Assembly (NCBI GenBank): GCA_013398175.1
Contig: VZRZ01001077.1
Coordinates: 419,552 to 483,551, forward strand
DNA length: 64,000 nt
From: Climacteris rufus
Lineage: Eukaryota; Chordata; Aves; Passeriformes; Climacteridae
Reading direction: 5' to 3'
Shown here: positions 45,733 to 56,500 of the stretch, piece after piece
How the letters are laid out: the number at the start of each line of letters is the position of its first letter
Position numbering within the stretch: position 1 is the stretch's first letter
Position numbers and translations under genes: made by a program
Notes under the pieces: model-generated
The model's input: the letters and a program-made list of their open reading frames with translations, nothing else
Told to the model about the DNA's origin: nothing
Database searches by the model: none

Positions 45733-48198
45733 TCTGTGTGCATTTATATGCTCTATCCACAGTATCTAAGTATCTACGAGTTCACATAAATATCTGTGTG
45801 TGCATGAACATAGATATTTTAGATACCTGCACACTGAGCCCCTTCACTCCCTTGGAAACATGACAAAACTCCTACTGACATGAACTGATCAATATTTCTG
45901 CCAAACAACTTTTAGGTTGGAGCTCCCAAGCAGGTGTCAGAATTGTAGAAAAGTATTGAACTGTTCTATGACCCAAAATCACAATACAGGGTTAAAAAAT
46001 GTCAAAGGTTAAGATTAGCCATTTAATGCTATTTATTTCCAGCAAAATTATGTCAGCTTGCCTTTAAAATAGGCTTTTTCTAAATTTTCCTCCTGCTGTT
46101 TCACCTGATTGGATTAATCTATTTTCCACTCAATGGAATGAACAAGCTGTATGACAAAGTGGTGAAGAAATCCCAAACAGAATATAAAATTAAATATAAA
46201 TTATTTGAAAGTATCCTACAGCAAAGGATAAAAATACATAATTCTATCAGCAAAAAAGTTGACTGTCAAAAATTCAACACACAAAGTGTATATGAAATAT
46301 ACAATCTGTTTTTTTTCATGTTTGAAAAATTACATTAATCCTTTTAGTGAATTTTTTTAACGTGTGGAGTACATTAGTCTGGATTAACGGATGGTGTTTA
46401 TCATACTTTGTATTGTGGTTTCAGGAAATAGTCTGGCAATGGTAGGTTTCTACAAATGGATTTAAAATTAATCAACATCTATTTATGAGAAAGTTTAAAC
46501 CATTATTAATACACTGTAAATACAGATCTCCTTAGAGCTGACCCCAAGTGTCTACCATCTGCTCAACTGTTGTAATCACATTTTTAAAGAGCATGGTCAT
46601 ACATAATGATTCTTCTCAGGAAAGAGCATCCTTAAGTACATCAGCAACATTTTAAATTCCACTTGTGTAATGCAATAATTTCCTACTGCCCTTTGCTAAG
46701 GAAAAAAGCATATGGTGGTGACTAAAAGCCAATCAAACAACCTCTGATTTGTTTTCAAAACTGCAAGGGTGATGCTTTTAGATTATTTTTAGAAAAACAA
46801 CCAGGAAATTTAGCTCTTATAGCATTTTTTAAATTAAATGTAAGTATTCTCACTAGTTTAACTAAAGCAGCCTTGATGTTAATACAGGCATAGATAATAA
46901 CTTCAAGTACAAATGTTGTGATGACTTTGGATATATTATAAGCCTAAATTAAAACACAGTTTTAGCAAAGGCTCTGAACCAAACAATTTAACTTGGAGAA
47001 GTCCACGAAATTCCTCCTAATCCTCACAACATCATTCCAAGATATTAAACAAGATGCAAGGCATTGGTTTACAACTGATCTGTCGGACACAGGGACAACA
47101 CATCCCATACTCCCATTATTTACACACCCAGGACAAGCCATGATCTCCATTTAAGACACTTAGCTTGTTTTTATGGGATGAGTGGAAGAGGGAGTGGAAG
47201 GAAGAAGGCGCTCCACATCAGCCTCCTGTTTCCATGGCCCTGTGAACACACAGCTCAGGGACCACCACAACCTCTCCAAGTAGCACCGCTTCCTCTGGAG
47301 CCTTCACACTGCACTCCTCCTGCATCCACTTCTCAGCATTAAATCCCTCTTTGAGCTACTAAATCAAAGAAACTTTACTTGTCTGTGGATAAAGGAAAGA
47401 CGCCTTTCAAAGTTTTCTAAAATTTAATATATATGTTTCCCCTACCATGCATTTTTTCATCTAATTCATAGCCAAGGTCAGGACTACACTGACATAATTT
47501 AATAATTTTATAATAATTTATTCATAATTTTTCCTCTGAAACCAGTAGCAAATTTAACCAGGACATATGCTGACGTGTTACTCTAAAGGGTCTATCTCCT
47601 ATTCCCTGGTGGAACTGCATAATTAATTCACAGACATCTTCTCTTGTGGGCCAGAATGTTAACGAATGTGAACTTGGTTAACCAGTGTTTTGGTGATTTA
47701 TCCTGGTGAAATCTTGTGGTGTTTTGGGACAACTGCAAACAACTTTGGAGGAGGCAAAATATCCATAGTACCACACTGAAGTTTTGGAAGTACATTAAAA
47801 AAAAAAACCAAAAGCAACCCAAGACACAACATAGGCACGACTTCTGTCTCCCACCTCTGTCTCAAAAACCTTCTGTTTGTCTATCTGCTTTTGCCCTCCG
47901 AGTGTGGAAATGATGTTTCTTTATTTTAGACCTGGAATTAGGTCCCAGAACCTAACACAGAAGCACAGGAAGTCTCTCTGGGCTCAAGTTATGACTTTTG
48001 GGCTCTTGCAGCCCTCACAGTCTGTCAGGCTCGTGGAGCGTGGCTGCCATGCATTGTTAGATCTTGACAAAGACAACCAAGAAGGAACAGGACACCTGTC
48101 CAGCCACCCCACCCCACTGTTTATATAACATTTTTAGCAGTAATTAGTTCTCCCTTGGAGATTTCATGACAGATTTTGGTGTTCTTTAAAAATCCAGC
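45733..48198. other. AT-rich unique stretch
   Basis: No gene recognised. The segment 47190-47350 is GC-richer than its surroundings, without an identifiable product. Everything else is AT-rich with short frames. Confidence 0.5.
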
Positions 48199-48221
48199 CT
48201 TGACTCAGTTGCTGAGTCAAG
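48199..48221. promoter_or_regulatory. Palindromic pair of AP-1/NF-E2-like sites (candidate)
   Basis: CTTGACTCAG (48199-48208), TTG, then the exact complement CTGAGTCAAG (48212-48221). Each arm contains TGACTCA/TGAGTCA, the AP-1 core. The right arm, read with the spacer, is TTGCTGAGTCA, which contains TGCTGAGTCA, the NF-E2/half-MARE consensus bound by bZIP-small Maf dimers. Two facing cores inside a perfect 23-bp palindrome are less likely by chance than a single motif. No promoter or gene is visible nearby, so a distal element is the only role I can suggest. Confidence 0.45.
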
Positions 48222-48505
48222 TAATTATCAGTCCATCTAAAGTTTGTAACTTCAATAAAGAATTTCATCTTTGTATTTTATTTTAAGAACATTTTTATTG
48301 GAACGCATTGCTATATTTAATTATGCATAAGGTTTATTCAACACTATGATGCACATAGAGCAGTTAATGTTGTTGTATGGTACTTCCATTAGTATTTTTA
48401 TATGGATCTTAGTCTTATGGATAAATGGAATTGCTACCATTAAATAATTTGAGAAATTTTTCTGGGTCTAATGTCTTATATTTTCTTTGGCAATGTTGGA
48501 TTGAC
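48222..48505. other. AT-rich spacer
   Basis: Ordinary AT-rich sequence, nothing recognised. Confidence 0.5.
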
Positions 48506-48561
48506 CGTTGGATTCCACAGTCTTAGAGGTCCTTTCCAATCTAAAAGATTCTATGACTCTT
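48506..48561 (+). mobile_element. CR1 3' tail remnant, forward
   Basis: GTTGGATTCCACAGTCTTAG, AGGTCCTTTCCAATCTAAAAG and ATTCTATG-ACTCTTT match the last ~55 bases of a CR1 of the 'TCTTAGAGGTC' type. It is related in type to the copy ending at 7022. Confidence 0.82.
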
Positions 48562-51500
48562 TAAAGGCTACTAGAACTAAACATGTTTATAATGGTCCCA
48601 ATTAAAGCAAATAAACAAAAAAAACCTGAGAGTTTCAATGACTCCAACAATTTGTAATAAGATGCAGAGTTTTTCATCTGTTAGTCACAAGGTCAAATCC
48701 ATCAGCAGCCAATACTACCAGAAAATCATTCTCATAGAATGCTTTTATAAACAGTCCAACATGAAACAATTTTATTGTCACTGCAGTTTTTGCTGAGTTT
48801 GCTTCAAATTAGCTTGACAGCCTTGTATTAATGGATATGGTTAGATTTCACACAAACAATGGACCCTTCCAATCTTCCACAATATCCAAGATTTCCCAGA
48901 GAACATGGAGAAGAAATTTTACAGACTATGAAGCTGTTGCTATGTGGACTACTGACTTTAGCAAAGACACCTGTGGTGATGCAGCTCACCACGGAAACAG
49001 AAAAATGATCGCATTGAAATGGATGCACGGGGGGCATTGAGCAACGCTCTTGTTCCAGTCACTCTGGTCTGTTACTACTTTATCTTGTCAAGACATGGTT
49101 GAACATACAAAATCAATGCTCTTTGCAGTGACAGGGCTTGTGTTACTGTTTTGTGGCTTAGCAGCATTTCATTGCAATTCAGCCAACAGGAAAAACAGAT
49201 GGGGATGGACATAAGCTGAGCAAAGCTCTCTGAAATGCTACCAGCAGGCTGTGATTATGCTGTTACTGCAGCTGATGACTCCAGTAATGGCTGGAGCAGC
49301 CTTTACTTCCCAGGTTACTTCCAGAACAGTAATCAAGGACTCATTTTCAGCCATGAAGGAAATCCAAATGAATTACTCTTTCACAATGGGCACAAATTTC
49401 TATGGAATCTGATGAATTTCCAAATGAGGGAATTATTAGTTGCAGACATTCTCCTGTCTATTAGCATCAAGCCAGTGGATGAAGGAAATGTTTTAGCAAG
49501 ACTTTGGAAGCTCCTTTGCACGTTGTTGCCCTACAAAGGGAGCTGTGGCAGTGATTTGCTTGGCCGTCCTTTGCAAATGTAACAGAAATTTGCCCAGCAG
49601 TCAAATCCAGATGTGTCCCAGAACAGCTGCAAGGAAATAATTTACAGGCAAAATTCTGGGCATCAAGAAATCGGCCAGACTGGTACAGTAAAACTCCTGG
49701 GAGAAAATGTGCAGGACAATGTTAATAAAAAAAAGACAAGACAAATGTATGTTGATGCAGTATGTAGGTGAAGCTGTTGTGTGATTTTACCGTGTGTGTC
49801 TTACAATTCTGTATTTAGTAAAATAAAAATTCTAGTATTGATCTATACTTCTGTGCAACAGGAATTGGCTTTCTGCATAGTTATTTCAGAGAAAAAAAAA
49901 TACACAGTATTTCTCACTTGCCCACCCAAAGGCAGGTTTGTGACTCTCAGTTGAATTTGGCAATGTCAGATATTTGTTTGCTATGTGTTTTGAGAGTAAA
50001 ATGCCTACATACCCTGTTCCTGTGCCATCTGTATCCCAACAGCCATAAGTTAATGACTAATATGTAAAAGCACAAGATCCCAGGTGCTCTTCTCTGCATT
50101 GCTGTTCTTAGCACAGTATTGAGACACTTTGAGAATATTCGGCTGCCAAGCTGACAATTTTGCACAAAAAGAGCCAAACGTGCTCTGCAGAGGATGACAA
50201 ATGCAGTTCATGGAAGGACTCTGACACCTACTATCAACATCCAGAAAAATTTTCATTCAAGGGACGGATTCAATTAAAACCTGTGGCTACTGGATTCATG
50301 TATTCATAAATATGACTAATTACACTAATGTATTAGTAATTATTGCAATGTATTCATATATTAATAAGTAATTTAACTACATTGAACTTTCTATTCTATT
50401 CAGTATTAAAAAGTGACATACAAATACGCTTTTACAGAGAGGTTTATTTATGCCCTCTGCTTCTCAGGCAGGATCTTGTCTTTATTATTCACAGGGATTC
50501 TCAACTTACGTCAGATCATAAACTACTCTAAACTGTTCAATTTCTTTTCATGTTTCTGGAATGAACCCAATTCAATGCTCATTTTTAGTAAAAGTTAGAA
50601 TGTAAGACTGTTAATCAAGGATTAAAATTGAAATCTACTGAAATTTGAGGAGACACCTGCCCTCCTGACCACTTTCTAGAAAAGGTCCAAGCTCATGCCC
50701 CAAAATAATAGGTTTTATTAGATTTGTTGCCAAACCCACAGTTATATTTCCCATGTGCAAGTTGAAAACAGACTGTTCGAATTATCATATTCCCCGATTC
50801 TGTTAAGTTTAACTCTCATAACTAAATATATAAAAAATAGCTTTACTAATATATAGTTTATTATATTTTACTATAATTTATTGCAGTGTTTATTATAATA
50901 TTTATTAGAATATTATCTATAATATTTTCTAATTACATTACAGCAATTATCATGTTATCTAGTTGCCTGACACGAGGGAAATATTTAGCCAAGTTTCATC
51001 AAAAAAATAATGCTACAAAATATAAGCCTAAGGGTTGTTTTATTTGGACCAATGTAGAGACATTCATAGTTTTCATTTTAATTAGCAGACTCAAGAAATT
51101 AAGCAAACCCATCTTTACTGTATTTGCTATTGTTCAAAATTCAGTTAGTCCTAAAATATGTTCTTGAAAACTTAAGTCTGAAAACATGACCCTGACAATA
51201 TTTGTCCTTGCCACTACTCACCAAGTTGGCCTCAGGAATTTCTCTGATTCTTCATCTTCAGGAATTTGAGTAGACAAACCATTTTTTGATGGAAAATTCT
51301 GGGCTGGGAATGCTCACCGGCACTTAGCAGGGATTGAATATTGCAGACAGACCTCAATGGGTCCTTTCTGAGCTAACAGCAAATGTTTGAAATCCACAAC
51401 TTCAAGGCGAAAAAGTATTTCCAGCCATATATTTAGCTTCCTTTGTGTAGCCCTGCTCAGACAATTTCCACCACAGCTGTTTTGCAGTTGGGTACCACAA

Positions 51501-52328
51501 AGCACTGCCAGGAATCCAAATGGCAGCATGGGAACGGATTCTGCAGTGGTGCCACAGCCCTTTTTTAGGAGCAATAGCAGGGGGATTGATCAGCAGTCTT
51601 GAAGATGTCAGAGATGGACAGCAGCCTGGCTCAGCAGGAGATGGGCTCTGACCAACAGAACAGAACTGGTTGGAGCACCAAGAGCCAGGTTGGGCTGGAT
51701 GGTGCCCACACATGGAACCATGGGGCAGGAGAAGGCTGAAGGGACATGACAGAAGGGCAGAGCAAACACACACTTGACTCAGGGTAGGGGAACTCAACAG
51801 TGTAATTAATGAGGACTGAAGAGACTGCTCTGCTGTCAGGAGCTACAATTTTCTGCCGGGTTTGGGTTGATAGTCAGGGAAGGCTCTCTGCTTCCAGTAA
51901 CATCTTCATCTTCCATCTACCACCTTCACTTGCAGGCTTGATCCAAGCCAGGCATGAAATCAAGGCAGAGAACAACCTGCCCTGGTCTCAGATGCACAGA
52001 TGTGACTATACCCTAAAAGACAAAAAAACCCCCGAATAACATTGTCAAATTGCAAACATTGATAAAGAGCCTCTTCCAGGATAATTTTATTGCCACACCA
52101 GGGAAGGTTTAGATCTCATTTTAGCACTGAGTGATTAAACTCTCCATGTAAAGAGAGCAACCATTACTTCCTCACACACTGCCTCAAACGATGGGCAGGT
52201 CCTAGTGGATGAAAAGGCAATTCCTGCCTGTAATAAATACCAAATTCCGTAATACTCATGTCAAACACAAATTCTTGCAATAGAAAGCATTTCAGAAATT
52301 CTAACCCTAGAGTGTCACTACAGTTACA
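48562..52328. other. AT-rich unique stretch
   Basis: No gene recognised. Forward frames of 69 (48831-49040) and 115 codons (49235-49582) show no domain. The segment 50820-50945 is very AT-rich with TATAATATT words. The segment 51430-51790 is GC-richer and open for 131 codons in reverse, without a recognised product. Confidence 0.5.
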
Positions 52329-52382
52329 TTATCTCAGGCAGTTCTGTTGTTCGATAACAGCTGATAACGGCTGTTGAGATAA
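52329..52382. promoter_or_regulatory. Cluster of four GATA motifs with an E-box (candidate)
   Basis: TTATCT (52329-52334, reverse AGATAA), CGATAA (52352-52357), TGATAA (52362-52367) and AGATAA (52377-52382) occur within 54 bases. The E-box CAGCTG lies at 52358-52363 and overlaps the third GATA word. The outermost motifs form an exact 8-bp inverted repeat TTATCTCA/TGAGATAA. Close E-box and GATA words recall GATA/TAL1-type composite elements, but the spacing here is not the classical one. Confidence 0.4.
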
Positions 52383-53284
52383 CATAATCTGAACAAAGTA
52401 ATAAAATTAAAATATGGGTGCCATCTTTTCAGACAAAATTCTGGGATCATGAGAGTGAATGTGTAAAATTAGACGTTTAAGAAATTTCCTCTTTACTCAA
52501 CTTTATTTACTCAGGATTGCATTTAACAATCATGGAAGACTGAAAATCAATGATGCAGAAAGTACTTGATAATCTATTTTGCAAAAACCTTCTTAACAGT
52601 TTTTGGAAGCCACAGCTGCATGTGTAGCAGAAATTAAATGAAATTTGCAGTTTATAAGACAACTGCATAAAGTTATGAAGAACTGACATAAAAACTAGGT
52701 TATGGCACTTTAAAATATTTCTCTGTCACATTGTTGATTCATATGTATTTTTCTGAAATGCTTTTAAGCATAATATTCAATATTTCACTATGAAATGCAC
52801 TGTTTCTTTCTTAAAATAAGTCATGTTTTTATCTATGATTTCTGCATTTATGTGCATGATTTATCATGCACTGCACAGATGAAAGAATTCCACACCCCTT
52901 TCCTGTACCAGATGGACTCAGTTCCAGTAATTACTATTTCAGGCTAGACACTTTTTTGCCTTCATTTTGATGTGGGATAAATGAAAACACAGAGTACGGT
53001 GAAAAATGGAATTTGCCTTACTGAGCCAAATATTAGTTTACTGAACACGATGCAGAAGGTGTTAACACATTAGAAGAAGCCACATTAGAAGTGCATATCA
53101 AGAGGAAGAATTTAATATTGCTTGAGAAGAGACTGTACCTACCTGTGGATTTAAAATGACAATTGAAGCCATTTGAGAAGCAAAACAAATATTAACTGAC
53201 ACGTTACCACTTTGGTATTGATGATAATTTTACCAAGGTGCTCACATACAAAGATTACCTGGAACATCAGGTTCTTGTGGCAGA
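52383..53284. other. AT-rich spacer
   Basis: Nothing recognised; stop codons are frequent in all frames. Confidence 0.5.
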
Positions 53285-53580
53285 CGTGTGACATTTGCAG
53301 GTTTGTGGAGACGCACCGCCCCGGCATTAAATGCAGCAGGGTTGAGGGGGTTAACACATTCCTCCCTTCCATCGGGAGGTCTGGGTTCAAATGCAGTTCA
53401 AGTCACAAGTGAAAATGCGTTTGGTGGTCTCGAAGCAAAACACATTTGTCCGTGTGCTGCAAAGCCACGGCGCAGTTTGGCCGCTCCATCGCCAGCGCCT
53501 GCTCCGGCTGCGGCCCGCGAGGAGAACGCGGGAGCTCGTGGGGGACCAGGTCATGCTCATCCACCACACCAGGAATCGCT
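53285..53580. other. Compact CpG-rich block (mini CpG island)
   Basis: I count about 21 CpG in 300 bases, with 12 of them in 53461-53540, in a window that is otherwise CpG-poor. The core is strongly GC-rich. Frames are open on both strands (about 100 codons forward from 53288; 60-80 reverse) because stops are rare, and none gives a recognisable protein. A GGTTCAAATGC word at 53384-53394 resembles a polymerase III B box only loosely. The block may be a small unmethylated promoter or enhancer, a lncRNA first exon, a GC-rich exon or a fragment of a decayed retrocopy. No TATA box, poly-A tail or target duplication is visible. Confidence 0.6.
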
Positions 53581-56500
53581 GCTCTGTTAATTAGCAAGGA
53601 AAGAAATCACCTTTCATAGGTGAAACACAGAACAGCTCATGCTCTTTGTAAGGTTCTGCTTCTTTCTAAAGCATTTAGAAAAGTATTCTGGCTGAAACGC
53701 TCAGGTTTTTCGGAGTATCTTTGAAAAGGAATTTTGAAACTGTTAAAAACAAATGATCCAAGGGTGAAATTCCAACTGTGGTGTTCTCACTTCAGCTTTT
53801 TCATTAATTTTAATGAGCTCAGGATTTAATTTTTAATTCATTTTCAATTTTAGTTTGCCACATTTTCCATGCAGAGTCTTTATTACTTCAGATTTATACA
53901 AGATATAACAAGAAAAGAGGAAAGTAGTAATTCTTCACTAAAAAGTGTCTCAAGAAACTGCTACAAGTATGCATTAAAAATAAAAATAATTGCAAAAATA
54001 TGAAGTTATGTACCTGTTTAAAATATATTTCTTTAAAAATCCCAAGCCCCAATTTAAATACTGAGTAACTGGACAAGATGAAAAAAACTTTCTTTCTTGT
54101 CACACACTAGTTATATCTGAAATACCAGATGATAGCAAATGAATTCCAGAAAGTAATCCCTTCTCCTAAAATTTAGAAATATACTGAAATCATTACAAGA
54201 AATGATGTAAAGGTGAAACAAAAGGACAGGACAGAGTTCTTTCAAGGTATTTCATTCTTGAAAATTCTGCTTTCAGACATAGAGCATGGAGGGACGAAGG
54301 GGTATTTCTCTGTCCTGAAGAACAAATAAAGATAAATTCTCCTTCTGCTTTCTGTGGTACATTTGTAATGTACATAAGCAAGTGACCAAAAAGACAAAAT
54401 TCCTAAGGCTTTCTCCATTCCTCACAGTTCCTCATTCTTTCTTCCCAAAAATCACCGTGGTTCAGAACTGGAAAAATAAGTCAAGCAATTAGAGGTTCCT
54501 GAATGATTTTTTTTTGGGTGACCAACACAACTGATGCAGTGAGTGCCAATTCAGCTGCAAGCTTTCCACTTCTTTATGAGATGGTTGGCAACTCTCACCT
54601 GCCTCCTTCCCTCTTAAATATTTTCTTCTCCAAATATTTGGACATTAACTCCCCAAAAGTTTTCAAGAAAGTGAGGCTTTCAGCTGGAATGTGTTTGAGG
54701 AGCTGCATCAGGAACTGCTGTTTATTTCTAGCGAGAGAAACACGACGTATTTTATTAATGCAAACCCAGCTCTCCCTTGTCTGGACCACAGAGAGGGAGC
54801 TGCATTTGACTGCTCCATCGCCGAACAAAACCATGCCTACCCTGCCCAGTTTATGGGCTCTGGCTTCAAGGGAAGGGGAAAGAGTAGGATTTTGTAGCTT
54901 GTGCTTTAAAACCCACAGTAAACCTAGGGGAACAAGAAAGCTTTTGGTATCTTTCCTTATCCCAAAGCCAATTAAGGAATATTCTATGGCGACTGAGGTT
55001 GCATCTTGGTGGTTTGAAGCATTTAGTGTGGAGGCTTGTATTGAAATATGCCAAAGTATGTAAATAACCAGTTTATTGCAAACAATGTAAAGAAAATGCA
55101 GGAACCTGAAAACCAGCACTAAGTAAAACAGTAAAATACTATCTTTTATTCCAATTCTAATGTTTACATGAGCTAAATTAATTCTATGATGGTTCTATAT
55201 CAACTCTCTCTGAAGGTATGTTTTAGTTGAAGGAGATGGGAGGGAAATAGATAAAAATACCAAATCATTGCTGCTCACTTCAGTTTCTAGGACTTGGCAA
55301 ACAAATTTATCTCAGATATTAACCAAAGAGCGTGTAAGGTTGCCTGTAAAATCTAATTAGACTTAAAAGTATTCAGGAATATATAAAGCAATAAGAAAAT
55401 CTCTGTCATTTCTCAGTGAAAGACTTGGATGCTGTCTGGTTCTACATGCTATAATTTTTGGGAAAATATTTTTTTGCAAATGATGGGAAGTCAGTAGTTA
55501 CAGTTACTGCTTACTGTTGACATTAGGTGACTGTTCGTATGCCCAGAATACCACCTACCTCAGCTAAATGGTATCTTTATGAAATTAACAGAATGCGGTT
55601 ACAACATGGCTATAAGAAAAAATATTAACATCAAATTTTGGATTATAATTGGAAAACTGACCTTTGGAAAATATGTTACCACTGCAGTCCTGAACTGTAC
55701 TGTAAAATGACAACTTTAAGAAGTGAAAGAATGACTCTATTATGCAGTTTAGAAAACGCAGCAAAATACAAATAATTATACTCTTTATGCTTCGTTGGAA
55801 TTCTAAATTAAAAAAACCTTGAGGCTTTCTATGGCCTTCCTCTTGCAAAACCATTCACATCATTTTCAGTCTTCCAACTTCTTGGAAGTGTCTGTCAAAC
55901 ACTTCATAGCACTTCCAGTAAACTTAAATTGTATGTCATTACATGGGCAATCTCCGTAGGTTATTGTGACAGGTAGTGTAAATAAAGCTTTTCCTAGAAA
56001 CACCTCACAGCAACATTATTTAAGAGCAATTATTTAAATGTTTCTTTGTTATTGTTGCTATTGTTAAAGAGCTAAATTTGATTGAAAACCCTGAAATCAA
56101 AAATTCCAAAATATATCACAGCAGAAAATTCCGAGAAACTTCGACAAGATTCACTTTGATGGCTCCCGGTTCCTCTTGGCTACGTTATTCTTTAGACTTC
56201 TACCACTCTTGCATTTTAGTCAGCAGCACAGGCAATTTCTGTTGCTTCTGGTTCATTGCCGTCCTCCCCAGCTCAGTATTTATGAATGTGTTTTGCTGTA
56301 TGCTTCTATAGCTTTATTTGTATTTCTTAACCATCAGGACAGTCTTGTATCATGAAGCTGAATAGCATTTACCAGTAAAATCACAAAGATGCATAGAAAA
56401 AAGTCATTCTGTAGGTAATTTTTGTTCTGGATTAATCACAAATATTCAATATCTGATTTTTTTCTGATGTGAATGCTCAGTTGTACTTGTGCTTCTCACT

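Noticed and set aside
53384..53394. B-box-like GGTTCAAATGC, considered as a tRNA gene or tRNA-derived SINE
   Set aside because: No matching A box at the right distance, no cloverleaf arms and no terminator; only 8 of 11 B-box positions fit.
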